Positions 33,223 through 41,065 of a stretch of 64,000 bases of DNA are shown in pieces. The notes under the pieces were generated by a model. The model saw nothing but the letters and a program-made list of their open reading frames with translations. It did no database searches and was not told the origin of the DNA. The DNA lies in the NCBI RefSeq assembly GCF_002909375.1, contig NZ_PPXD01000011.1, forward strand, positions 1-64,000, in the 5' to 3' direction. Source of the DNA: Cryobacterium zongtaii. Lineage in GTDB: Bacteria; Actinomycetota; Actinomycetes; Actinomycetales; Microbacteriaceae. The number at the start of each line of letters is the position of its first letter. Position 1 is the stretch's first letter. The position numbers and the translations under genes were made by a program.

Positions 33223-33777
33223 ATGAAACCGGAAGCGACGTTTCCCAAACGCTCACGACGGCCGACCCGCCGGGCGGCAACGTCGGTATTGGGCATTGGG
33301 CTGGTAATCGCCCTGACGGGGTGCTCACTTGGCGGTTCGGAGGGGCAGTCGAAGGAATCCGCAGATGCGGCCCTGTCGGCGATCCCGGGAGTCAGCGGGG
33401 GGTCTGTGAATACCAGCAGCATGGTGAGTGGCCTCCAGGAGGAGACCCACACAACGATCGAGGTCCAGGTGGAGCCTGGGTTCTCGGTGCCCGACCCGGA
33501 GGCCCTGGTCGATTACTTGATTGGCGTCGCGTGGTCGACTAAGACTAAGGAAGCGACCTCGAGCGTGGAGATCATTGTTGTCAGCGACCCGCAGATCTCC
33601 ATTGTCGATGCTGTCGAGGCGGGACCGTGGGTGGACACCGGGGTCGACCCGAATTTCCCAGAAGGGGCCGTGGTGGGCGCTGACGAAGTCAAGGACCGCT
33701 TTGGGGACTGGCCTGGCGAGGTGCCGGTGCTGCCGGATGGGCTCATTGTCGGCCCGACGCCGGAGCCTACGCCGTGA
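33223..33777 (+). CDS. lipoprotein, candidate immunity protein of module A
   Basis: This 184-residue lipoprotein has a twin-basic N-terminal region, a hydrophobic helix and lipobox LTGC (Cys about residue 34). The mature part holds 'VNTSSMVSGLQEETHTTIEVQV' and 'DYLIGVAWSTKTKEATSSVEIIVV', then an acidic C-terminus ending in Pro/Glu-rich 'GPTPEPTP'. It starts 7 bp after the putative toxin. No family is recognised. By analogy with staphylococcal TilA lipoproteins that neutralise the T7 lipase TslA, an immunity role is proposed. A broken copy follows immediately. Confidence 0.78.
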   Translation: MKPEATFPKRSRRPTRRAATSVLGIGLVIALTGCSLGGSEGQSKESADAALSAIPGVSGGSVNTSSMVSGLQEETHTTIEVQVEPGFSVPDPEALVDYLIGVAWSTKTKEATSSVEIIVVSDPQISIVDAVEAGPWVDTGVDPNFPEGAVVGADEVKDRFGDWPGEVPVLPDGLIVGPTPEPTP

Positions 33778-33784
33778 CCCGCGT

Positions 33785-34038
33785 ATGAGCGCCGCATGTC
33801 GTGGACTGTCCTCGCGACTGCGCCTGTCCGTTGATGCGGCGGGGCTGGTTGTGATCCTGTCGGGATGCGGGATGCGGGATGCGGGTTGGGCGGTTCGGAG
33901 GGGCAGTCAAAGGAATCAGCAGACGCTGCTCTGTCGGCAATCCCGGGCGTCAGCGAGGGGCCTGTGAATACCAGCAGCATGGTGAGCGGTTTACCGGACG
34001 GGCTCATAACTGCCCCGACATCGGCCCCTGCCCCGTGA
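33785..34038 (+). pseudogene. decayed duplicate of the module A lipoprotein
   Basis: ATG 33785 opens a signal peptide ending in 'VILSGC' (lipobox). The following sequence contains three copies of the 7-bp unit GGGATGC (33862-33882). Removing two of them restores the frame to 'GGSEGQSKESADAALSAIPG', nearly the same as the intact gene (33223-33777). That frame continues through 'VNTSSMVSGL' and then jumps to 'PDGLITAPTSAPAP' and a stop, lacking about 95 central residues present in the intact copy. So it has a repeat-mediated frameshift and an internal deletion. Confidence 0.8.
33862..33882. repeat. three tandem GGGATGC units
   Basis: Exact 7-bp unit repeated three times, followed by GGGTTGG. 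It lies right after the lipobox codons of the decayed lipoprotein; because 7 is not a multiple of 3, unit number sets the reading frame. One unit would be in frame. Confidence 0.92.
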
Positions 34039-34114
34039 TCCGCACGTGAGCGCCCGATAACGCCGCCGCGACGGCCCCCATTTGGGTAACAGTCGGTGTG
34101 ATTTGGACTTTTTT

Positions 34115-34136
34115 GCCGATAACGGCGTATTTTTTT
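34115..34136 (+). terminator. weak candidate terminator
   Basis: GCCG (34115-34118) and CGGC (34123-34126) can pair around ATAA and are followed by GTA and a run of seven T (34130-34136). The stem is only 4 bp, so strength is doubtful. It lies between the decayed lipoprotein and module B, a logical place for an end of transcription. The surrounding 34080-34220 is the most AT-rich part of the locus and probably also holds the module B promoter. Confidence 0.3.
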
Positions 34137-34171
34137 GAAATATGAGCCTAAGCTGGCGGCTTGCACGGGGG

Positions 34172-34190
34172 GTGCGGCATCGAGCCGCAT
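34172..34190 (+). promoter_or_regulatory. leader hairpin upstream of the WXG100 gene
   Basis: TGCGGC (34173-34178) and GCCGCA (34184-34189) form a 6-bp stem around ATCGA, 32 bp upstream of the WXG100 ATG, in an AT-rich leader. It may stabilise the leader of a highly expressed small-protein mRNA. No riboswitch class is recognised. Confidence 0.3.
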
Positions 34191-34221
34191 CATTGCATGT
34201 TTATCTTTAGGGGAGTTCGCG

Positions 34222-34518
34222 ATGGCGAATATCAATGTTTCGTACCAGGAAATCAATTCCAATGCCGATCGCCTTGTGGCCGGCCGCGACGAGATCAACG
34301 CGACACTGGGTAAGCTCCAGTCGCAGATCGCCGCACTGATCAGCTCCGGCTTCTCGACGGACAAGTCGTCCGGCGCGTTTTCGGATGCCTACAACCGATT
34401 CACCACCGGAGCTCAGAACACCATCGGCGGACTCGACGACCTGTCGCTGTTCCTGCGCACCACGGCGCAAACCCTCGGCGAGGTCGACGCGCAGCTAGCT
34501 GCCCGTCTCTCCCGCTAA
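34222..34518 (+). CDS. WXG100-family T7SS protein without the W-x-G tripeptide
   Basis: This 98-residue helical hairpin (MANINVSYQEINSNADRLVA...) has the size and layout of ESAT-6-like proteins, with AGGGGAG before ATG 34222. The central turn reads 'LISSGFSTDKSSGAFSDAYNRF': Gly-Phe occurs where W-x-G is expected, while the following 'AF...Y..F' pattern is conserved. It heads module B and is probably secreted as a dimer or acts as a targeting partner for the hydrolase encoded at 34867. Such W-less variants are common in actinobacteria. Confidence 0.85.
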   Translation: MANINVSYQEINSNADRLVAGRDEINATLGKLQSQIAALISSGFSTDKSSGAFSDAYNRFTTGAQNTIGGLDDLSLFLRTTAQTLGEVDAQLAARLSR

Positions 34519-34570
34519 CAGCGCGCGTTCTGCAGCGCGGCGTCGATGCGACGCTGGGCTGCGGTGACGC

Positions 34571-34870
34571 GTGGTTGACCTGAACGTCGATGCCGCCTTT
34601 GTGAGGGGCATCGCCTCATCGATGGATCGCGCCAGTGCGCCATTGCAACTCGGCAGCGACCTCACCCGTGGCGCGAGTAGCGCCGCGCTGGGCTCTGGGC
34701 CCGTGGCAAGCACACTCGACGAGTCGACGACCCAGCGCGCATGCCGTGCCGAACTGGCCGGCGAGACAATCGCGGACCTGGGCCGCCGGGCAACCGACTA
34801 CGTCAAAGAGATCCTCGCCGCGGACACCAAGCTCGTCACTCAACTGGAGAACGGTCGGAGGCAACTGTGA
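34571..34870 (+). CDS. small helical T7SS partner protein
   Basis: This 99-residue protein (GTG start) with two predicted long helices ('DAAFVRGIASSMDRASAPLQL' and 'ETIADLGRRATDYVKEILAA') and a Ser/Gly-rich middle resembles in size and place the LXG-associated alpha-helical proteins (Lap) that accompany T7b toxins. No sequence family is recognised. Its stop overlaps the GTG of the hydrolase gene by 4 bp, so they are translationally coupled. Confidence 0.78.
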   Translation: MVDLNVDAAFVRGIASSMDRASAPLQLGSDLTRGASSAALGSGPVASTLDESTTQRACRAELAGETIADLGRRATDYVKEILAADTKLVTQLENGRRQL

Positions 34871-36780
34871 GCTGGACCAGAACCAACCCGGGTGCCGGTG
34901 ACCCATGGGGCATCCGAAGCCAAGCCAGCATTCGCCAGACCGGTGCCGACAACCTACGCACAACAACGCTCACAAACCTGCAGACCGCCGTCACCGACGC
35001 CGCGTCGGCAACGTGGACCGCGCAGGCGGCGACGGCCTTCGCCGCCAGCGCGGAAGGCCTGATCCCCGACGTGCAGGTAATCATCACCGGGCTGGAGACG
35101 GATGCCGGCGCCCTCAATCAGTACGCGGCCATGGTCGAGCAAATCCAAGACCAGGCCCGCGCGGTCCAACGTCAGCAAGAAGACGCCCAACGCGACCTGG
35201 CCCGACTACTTTTCACGTCTTTCGGTGACATCGCCGAGACGACGAGCCCTCGCTCGGAACCGGACCCCAACGCCCTTGAGCGTGCGCGGGTGGCGGAGGC
35301 CCTGAGGGAAACCCGCTCGACGCTCACCCAGGTGGAGGTGCGTTGGGACGAACTCGCACTCCAGCGCCGGGCCGCGGATGACGCCTGTGTCGCGACGCTG
35401 ACCTCGGTGGGTTCGCGAGGAAACCTGGCCGGGCTCGGGACCCAGCAGCTGAGCTACCTGAGCACGACAGGGCTTCTGCAGAAGCTCGGCGGTCTCAGCG
35501 CCACGGAGATCACCATTCTGGTGCAGAACAATCCAGGTCTGGCGGAAAAATTCCGGAACAGCCCGCCGGATACCGCCGGGGTGGAGGTTTGGTGGTCCGG
35601 CCTCGACGCGGCCTCACAGGCTGCGCTGATCGTGGCGTTGCCCATTGTGATCGGCAACCTCGAGGGGGTGCCGTACGGCAGCCGGGTGCGGGCGAACAAG
35701 CGCAACATCAGCACGGGCATCGCGACTCTGGAGACAGAGATCGTCGATCTGGAGAAGACCGTTGAGGCCAACAAGGACGGCAGCGGCACCCGGGGTGGGG
35801 GGAGCGGGCTCGCCCGACGGGAAGCGCAGGAGAAGATCGATGCCCTGCGGGAGCAGATCAGCTATTACCGGCGCCTCCGCGACGAGGAGATTGAGTTTCC
35901 GGACCCCGCGACGGGGCTACCGGTGGCCGTCACTGGCCACAACATCCTTGTCTTCGACCATGCCCACGATGCGATCGCGGAATACTCCGGCCTGCTCGAT
36001 CCGGTCACCGGCAACGTACCCGCCGGGGTGGACTACGTCGGTCTTTATGTGCCCGGAACCAACACGACCCTCGGCAACTTTGACGGCGAGGTCAACCGAA
36101 GCGAGTGGTTCCTGAATCAACCCACAGACAAGGGCAGCGTTGGCATGATCACTTGGAAGGGCGGGCCGTTCCCGCAGGATCTCGAGGCGCTGTCCGGGGC
36201 AATGGCCGATGGGCTTGGTCAGAAGCTGGCGCACTTTGGCCAGGGCTTAGAGTTGGCGACATCGGCCGAAGTGACCGGGATGGGTTACAGCGCCGGCGGA
36301 TCGATTATGGGTTCGGCCGAACGTGCGGGTCTCGCACTGGACCGATCGGTTCAACTGTCCAGCGCCGGGATGGGTTTCGGTGTGCGGGACCTGGCAGAGT
36401 ATCCCGTCACCGCCGACGTTCCGCACTATTCCCTGATGGCCCCGAACGACCCGCTGGTCCTCTTCCAGGGCGCGGAAGCCGGCGACTTGGGCCACGGCGG
36501 CAGTCCCTTGACCACCGACGGGTTCATCCGCCTCGAAACCGGCTACCGAGAAAACGGGCAGGTGTCGTCCGGGCAGCTCGAGGGGCATCTGAATGTCTGG
36601 GACCGAAAAGGCACGGTGAGACGACAGCTTTACAACGTGCTTGTGGGCGGACAAGTCGAGCTCTACGCGGAACCCGAGGTGGTCGTGATCCCCGGTACGA
36701 ACCAGAGTTATGCCACCAATCCGATCATGGAACCCGGCTATGAACCGACGTTGGTTGACGTCGAAGGGGGCGAGCAATGA
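34867..36780 (+). CDS. putative T7SS effector with WXG-like N-terminus and DUF1023-type alpha/beta hydrolase domain
   Basis: This 637-residue protein starts at GTG 34867 (MSWTRTNPGAGDPWGIRSQA). Residues about 30-120 form a WXG/LXG-like helical domain ('SATWTAQAATAFAASAEGL'), then a coiled-coil ('QIQDQARAVQRQQEDAQRDL'). From about residue 345 the sequence follows DUF1023 hydrolases: 'VDYVGLYVPGTNTTL', 'SVGMITWKGGPFPQDL', then the elbow G473-Y-S475-A-G477 in 'VTGMGYSAGGSIMG'. D528 ('APNDPLV') and H543 or H574 could complete the triad. No signal peptide. The fusion of a secretion-type domain to a hydrolase, and the two lipoproteins downstream, suggest a toxin. Substrate unknown. Confidence 0.88.
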   Translation: MSWTRTNPGAGDPWGIRSQASIRQTGADNLRTTTLTNLQTAVTDAASATWTAQAATAFAASAEGLIPDVQVIITGLETDAGALNQYAAMVEQIQDQARAVQRQQEDAQRDLARLLFTSFGDIAETTSPRSEPDPNALERARVAEALRETRSTLTQVEVRWDELALQRRAADDACVATLTSVGSRGNLAGLGTQQLSYLSTTGLLQKLGGLSATEITILVQNNPGLAEKFRNSPPDTAGVEVWWSGLDAASQAALIVALPIVIGNLEGVPYGSRVRANKRNISTGIATLETEIVDLEKTVEANKDGSGTRGGGSGLARREAQEKIDALREQISYYRRLRDEEIEFPDPATGLPVAVTGHNILVFDHAHDAIAEYSGLLDPVTGNVPAGVDYVGLYVPGTNTTLGNFDGEVNRSEWFLNQPTDKGSVGMITWKGGPFPQDLEALSGAMADGLGQKLAHFGQGLELATSAEVTGMGYSAGGSIMGSAERAGLALDRSVQLSSAGMGFGVRDLAEYPVTADVPHYSLMAPNDPLVLFQGAEAGDLGHGGSPLTTDGFIRLETGYRENGQVSSGQLEGHLNVWDRKGTVRRQLYNVLVGGQVELYAEPEVVVIPGTNQSYATNPIMEPGYEPTLVDVEGGEQ

Positions 36781-37319
36781 TGCACGATCGGCACGGCCGA
36801 CGGGTGTTGGCAACAGTGCTACTCCTCGCCTCACTGACGATGGCGGGCTGTACTCAGGGAACTGGAGCGAGAACAGATATGAACGTGAATGACGCATCGA
36901 AGACCACCGCCGCACACGTGGATGCGCTGATCGAGCGGATTGACCCTGCGTTGATCGAACGCATCGACAAAGTAACGAGTGAGTCGTCGGGTTGCAGAGG
37001 AAACGATGTGGACCCTGAGCAGCGTGTGCAGCAGTGGACGAACCAACGATATGTCTGGTTCGTTGGGAGCGTGAGCCCGCTCGGTGGGCTCGATGTGCTG
37101 GACGAGCTGGTGGCGTCCCAGGTCGCAGACGGTTGGACGGCGGGCAGAGAAACAACAGAGGGCGACGGCCGCCGGGTGCAGCTCTTCGCCTCTGACGCGG
37201 GCAATGATGCCGGCTATGGAGTCGAGCTCGCTGGCGGCGGTGAGAACGGCGGTCTGACCTCACTCAGTATCAGCGCTGTGAGCCCATGCTTCGAGGTTGC
37301 CGAGGGTGAGCGGCCGTGA
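36777..37319 (+). CDS. lipoprotein, candidate immunity protein 1 of module B
   Basis: This 180-residue lipoprotein has signal peptide 'VLATVLLLASLTMAGCTQG' with lipobox MAGC. The mature domain includes 'IERIDKVTSESSGCRGNDVD', 'SPLGGLDVLDELVASQVADG' and 'LTSLSISAVSPCFEV'; two cysteines may form a disulfide. It overlaps the hydrolase gene by 4 bp (ATGA) and the next gene by 4 bp. It is a clear paralogue of the next protein over its whole length. An immunity role is inferred from the context only. Confidence 0.85.
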   Translation: MMHDRHGRRVLATVLLLASLTMAGCTQGTGARTDMNVNDASKTTAAHVDALIERIDPALIERIDKVTSESSGCRGNDVDPEQRVQQWTNQRYVWFVGSVSPLGGLDVLDELVASQVADGWTAGRETTEGDGRRVQLFASDAGNDAGYGVELAGGGENGGLTSLSISAVSPCFEVAEGERP

Positions 37320-37864
37320 CCGATGGCCTGATGCCCAAGGGCCTGGCAGCTGCGCTGGCGCTACTCGCGCTTGCCGCGGTAGCCGGATGCAGCCAGTCGT
37401 CGGGTGCGAGAACCGACCTGACGTTGAACGACGCACAGCAGACCACTGCAGCGCACGGGGAGGATCTGATCGCGCGGATTGACCCTGCGTCGATCGAACG
37501 CATCGACAATGTGACGAGTGAATCCTCGGGTTGCAGAGGGATCGATGTGGACCCTGAGCAGCGTGTGCGGATGTGGGAGACCCGGCGTTATGTCTGGTTC
37601 GTTGAGGGTGTGAGTCCGCTCGGTGGTCTTGATGTGCTCGACGAGCTGGTGACGGCTCAGGTCGCCGACGGTTGGACATTGGCCGGGGACAGACCGGACG
37701 GTGACGGTCGTCGTGTGCAGCTCCTTGCGCCTGACCAGGACGACAACGAGGCCGGCTACGGCGTCAACATCGTCGGTGGCGGAGAGGTCGGCGGACTGAC
37801 TTCGCTCAACATCAGTGCGGAAAGCCCGTGCTTCGAAGCTAGTGAGAGAGCAGCGCAGTCATGA
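37316..37864 (+). CDS. lipoprotein, candidate immunity protein 2 of module B
   Basis: This 182-residue lipoprotein (GTG start; lipobox VAGC) is closely related to the preceding one: shared 'VTSESSGCRG', 'DVDPEQRV', 'RYVWFV', 'VSPLGGLDVLDELV', 'QVADGWT' and C-terminal 'GGLTSLNIS...SPCFE'. The signal peptides and N-terminal tails differ more. Tandem duplication of immunity genes is typical of toxin loci. Its last codons overlap the CpaB gene by 4 bp, so it is also the gene that joins the T7 module to the pilus operon. Confidence 0.85.
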   Translation: MTDGLMPKGLAAALALLALAAVAGCSQSSGARTDLTLNDAQQTTAAHGEDLIARIDPASIERIDNVTSESSGCRGIDVDPEQRVRMWETRRYVWFVEGVSPLGGLDVLDELVTAQVADGWTLAGDRPDGDGRRVQLLAPDQDDNEAGYGVNIVGGGEVGGLTSLNISAESPCFEASERAAQS

Positions 37865-38589
37865 CCGAACAGATCAGCCCCGAAAGGACCAGCACGGGCA
37901 CCAGGCGCCGCACGCCACGCCTGTCCCGTCCGTTGAAGCCGACTGCGGCGAAGGCCACGGGAACGCTCAGGGGAGCCGTGCGCCCGCCGACGAAGTCCCG
38001 TCGTAGGCCGGCCGTGATCGCTGCCGGCGTCGCCCTCGCCATCGTCGGCGGACTCGGCAGCTGGTACTACGCATCCACTGTCGGCAATACCGTCACGGTT
38101 CTGTCGACGCAGACTGATGTCGCCCGCGGCGCCACCATCACCAGCGCCGATCTCACCACGCTGCAGATCGCCGGCGGCCAGGACACCCCCGCCTTCACCG
38201 CCGCGCAGGCCACCGACGTGATCGGCCAGACCGCCACGGTCGACCTGCCGGCCGGCACCCTGGTCACCACAGCGAACGTGGGGGAGGGAATCAGCATCGC
38301 TGCGGGCCAATCCATCGTGGGTGTGGCCCTCACCGTGGCGCAGCTGCCGAACTACCCGCTTGCCGCGGGGGATCGGGTGCGCGTTGTGGACACCCCGATC
38401 GCGCAGGGTGACCCGCCCGCGACCTCGCCCAAGTCCTTTGTCGCCACGGTCTTCACCAGCCGGTTCGATGAAGGCACCGGCACCTGGGTCGTCGACCTCG
38501 TCGTGCCGGCCCAGGAGGCGGCCGACATCGCGGCGCGCAGCGCCACCGGCCGTGTCGCCCTGATCCTCGACGCCCCCAAGGGCGAGTAG
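37861..38589 (+). CDS. cpaB: CpaB-like SAF-domain pilus assembly protein
   Basis: This 242-residue protein has a long basic cytoplasmic N-terminus, a membrane helix (about residues 53-72, 'VIAAGVALAIVGGLGSWYYA') and an extracytoplasmic SAF domain ('VTVLSTQTDVARGATITSAD ... LPAGTLVTTANV'). CpaB/RcpC proteins form part of the Tad/Flp pilus channel. ATG 37861 overlaps the T7 lipoprotein stop, making this the first pilus gene. Confidence 0.85.
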   Translation: MTEQISPERTSTGTRRRTPRLSRPLKPTAAKATGTLRGAVRPPTKSRRRPAVIAAGVALAIVGGLGSWYYASTVGNTVTVLSTQTDVARGATITSADLTTLQIAGGQDTPAFTAAQATDVIGQTATVDLPAGTLVTTANVGEGISIAAGQSIVGVALTVAQLPNYPLAAGDRVRVVDTPIAQGDPPATSPKSFVATVFTSRFDEGTGTWVVDLVVPAQEAADIAARSATGRVALILDAPKGE

Positions 38590-38591
38590 CA

Positions 38592-39455
38592 GTGGCGATC
38601 CTTGCCCTGACCAGCCTGGCCGGCTCGCCCGGTGTCACTACCGTGGCCGTGGGCGCCGCGCTGAACTGGCCGCGTCCGGTGATCCTCGTCGAGGCCGACA
38701 TTTCCAAGTCCAGCAGCATCCTGCCCGGATTCCTCCGCGGCCAGGTGGACCACGCCCTTGGACTCACCCCGCTGTCGGTCGACCACCAGCGCGGTGAGAT
38801 CACCCTGGCGAACCTGTGGGCCCAGACCATCGAACTCGCCCCGGAGCGATACCTGATCCCCGGTTTCTCCAGCCTGCAGGCCGCCCGCGGCACGACCACG
38901 CTGTGGGTGGCGTTGGGTGCGGCGCTCGCCGGGCTCGAAGCGGCAGGCGTCGACGTTCTGGTCGACCTGGGGCGGCTCAGCCAAAACGACTCGCGGATGC
39001 CGCTGCTGCAGCAGGCCGACGGCGTGCTGCTGGTCGCGCGCCCGGTGCTTCCCGATGTGGCCGCACTCGCCCCGCGGGTGGGGGATCTCGGCACGGCGCT
39101 CGGACTGGCCGGCCGCGACGGTGCCCTCTCCCTGCTCCTGGTGGATTCGGCCCACGAGAGCTACTCCTCCGCCGAGATCAGCCGGGTCCTGGGACTGCCG
39201 GTGGCCGCGCGCCTCGACTGGGACGTGCGCTCCGCCGCCGTGTACTCGCTCGGCGCCACCCGGCAGCTCCGATTCGACCGCGCGCCCCTGGCCCGATCGC
39301 TCACCACCGCCACCGAGGCGCTGAGTCAGGGACTCGCCATGCGGGCGACCCGGCTCGGCCGCCGCCCGAGCAAACCGACCGACACCGTGCAGACCAACAC
39401 CGTGCAGACCAACACCGCGCTCGCCGACGCCAGCCAGGCAGGAGATCCCTCGTGA
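38592..39455 (+). CDS. CpaE-like MinD/ParA-fold protein with degenerate Walker A
   Basis: This 287-residue P-loop relative has the N-terminal motif 'LTSLAGSPGVTTVAVGAAL', where the signature (K-G-G-x-G-K-T-T) lacks both lysines, followed by 'VILVEADISKS' (Walker A' -like Asp) and 'VDVLVDLGRLS'. CpaE/TadZ proteins localise the pilus machinery at the cell pole; actinobacterial versions often lack the lysine. The C-terminal tail carries a short TDTVQTNTVQTNT repeat encoded by 15-bp DNA units. Its stop overlaps the ATPase GTG by 4 bp. Confidence 0.85.
   Translation: MAILALTSLAGSPGVTTVAVGAALNWPRPVILVEADISKSSSILPGFLRGQVDHALGLTPLSVDHQRGEITLANLWAQTIELAPERYLIPGFSSLQAARGTTTLWVALGAALAGLEAAGVDVLVDLGRLSQNDSRMPLLQQADGVLLVARPVLPDVAALAPRVGDLGTALGLAGRDGALSLLLVDSAHESYSSAEISRVLGLPVAARLDWDVRSAAVYSLGATRQLRFDRAPLARSLTTATEALSQGLAMRATRLGRRPSKPTDTVQTNTVQTNTALADASQAGDPS
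39382..39420. repeat. 15-bp tandem repeat in the CpaE-like gene
   Basis: The unit ACACCGTGCAGACCA occurs twice (39382-39396, 39397-39411), followed by a partial third (ACACCGCGC). It encodes a Thr/Gln/Asn repeat in the C-terminal tail; since 15 is a multiple of three, changes in number keep the frame. Confidence 0.85.
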
Positions 39456-41065
39456 CCGACCGCACCGGGCTGACCGAACGCACCGAACCCATGGACGACA
39501 CCGAGTCGACCGACTCCACCAAACGGACCGACGACCTGGACCGGCCCCGGAACATCGCCGAGTTGCCGTTCTTCGCCGGCGGTTCGCCGATCAGCATTCC
39601 GGATGAGGACCCGTCCGACGCCCTGCTGGTCCATCGCCGTCACGGTGACGGGCCGACCTCCGCCACAGCTCCGGCGGCCGTGGATCCGTTGTGGGCCGGT
39701 GGGCTGGACGGCAGCCTGCCCGTTTCGTTGCCCTGGGATATCGTCGCTGGGCTCCGCGAGCAGGTCGCGAATCTGCTGGCCCAGTCCGAACTGGCCTCGC
39801 CCAGCCTCACCGACGCCTCCCGGCAGGCCCTGGCGCAGGCGCACATCGTTGACGTCATCCGTTCGCAGGTCGACGACATGGTGCGCCTGGCCGGCGGCAC
39901 CAGCGCCTGGGATCCGCGCACCCAGACCGCTATGGCCAAGGCCATCTTCGACTCGCTGTTCAAGCTCGGCCGGTTGCAACCGCTGGTGGAACAGCCCGAG
40001 GTGGAGAACATCGACATCTACGGCTACGACAACGTCTGGCTCACCTACGCGTCCGGGGAGAAAAAGCGGCACGAACCCGTGGCCTCCTCCGACGCCGACC
40101 TGATGGCCGAGATCGCGTTCCTCGCTGCCCGGGGCGGCGAGAGCGGGCGAGCGTTCACCGCCACCAACCCGATCCTCGACATGGACCTGCCCGGCGGCGC
40201 CAGGCTCGCCGCCGTCGCACCGCCGATCTCGCCGCGGCCCAAGATCGTCATCCGCATCCACCGTTTCGTCGACATCACCCTCGACGACCTCGTGGTCAAC
40301 CACGGTACCCTCACCCACCCGATGAGCGCCTTCCTCGACGCCGCCGTGCGGGCCGGCAAGTCCATCGTCGTCGCCGGGCATCCCAACGCCGGTAAGACCA
40401 CCCTCGTGCGGGCCCTGTGCAACAGCATGGACCCGATGGAGGAGATCGTGACCATCGAAAAGGAGCGCGAGCTGCACCTGGACCGCATGGGCGACCGCCA
40501 CCACATCGTGACGGCCCTGCAGTACCGGCCCGGTCAGGGCGAGCGCACCAGCGACGGCAGCCGGCCGGGCGAGATCACCCTGGTGGAGCTGCTCGAAGAG
40601 GCGCTGCGGCTCAACGCCCAACGGATCGTCGTCGGCGAGGTGCGCGGCGGCGAGATCGACGCCATGTTCCAGGCGATGCAGGCCGGAGTCGGCTCCCTGA
40701 GCACCCTGCACGCCGAGTCGCCGTCCAATGCCATCGAGCGCATGGCCACCCTCACCCAGAAGAGCCTGAACACCTCGGATGCCTACGCCTACCGGCAGAT
40801 CGCCCAGCACATCAACTTCATCGTGCAGGTGAGCAAGGTGCGCGACCTCGCCACCGGACGGGTGCGCCGCATCATCACCGAGATCTCCGAGGTCGGCCCG
40901 GGGGAGGGCTCGCGGCCCATCGCCACCCCGATCTTCCGCGCCGACCCGTACACGCACGAACAGGTGACCGCCAACCGGCCCCGCGATGAGACCCTGGCCC
41001 AGCTGGTGCACGCCGGGTTCGACCCGGCCCTGCTGATCCCCACGCAGGGCGGTGCGCCCTCGTGA
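39452..41065 (+). CDS. cpaF: CpaF/TadA pilus secretion ATPase
   Basis: This 537-residue ATPase starts at GTG 39452 with a Thr/Asp/Glu-rich N-terminal stretch ('TGLTERTEPMDDTESTDSTK'). The GspE/TadA core has 'VVAGHPNAGKTTLVRAL' (Walker A), 'RIVVGEVRGGEIDAMFQAM' (Asp/His boxes and Walker B), and 'GSLSTLHAESPSNAIERM' (His box). It powers assembly of Flp pili. The acidic N-terminus is longer than usual. It overlaps the CpaE-like gene and is followed by TadB with a 4-bp overlap. Confidence 0.96.
   Translation: MTDRTGLTERTEPMDDTESTDSTKRTDDLDRPRNIAELPFFAGGSPISIPDEDPSDALLVHRRHGDGPTSATAPAAVDPLWAGGLDGSLPVSLPWDIVAGLREQVANLLAQSELASPSLTDASRQALAQAHIVDVIRSQVDDMVRLAGGTSAWDPRTQTAMAKAIFDSLFKLGRLQPLVEQPEVENIDIYGYDNVWLTYASGEKKRHEPVASSDADLMAEIAFLAARGGESGRAFTATNPILDMDLPGGARLAAVAPPISPRPKIVIRIHRFVDITLDDLVVNHGTLTHPMSAFLDAAVRAGKSIVVAGHPNAGKTTLVRALCNSMDPMEEIVTIEKERELHLDRMGDRHHIVTALQYRPGQGERTSDGSRPGEITLVELLEEALRLNAQRIVVGEVRGGEIDAMFQAMQAGVGSLSTLHAESPSNAIERMATLTQKSLNTSDAYAYRQIAQHINFIVQVSKVRDLATGRVRRIITEISEVGPGEGSRPIATPIFRADPYTHEQVTANRPRDETLAQLVHAGFDPALLIPTQGGAPS

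Noticed and set aside
39326..41011. A 561-residue minus-strand open frame
   Set aside because: Antisense of cpaF with typical His/Gly/Val-rich shadow composition.
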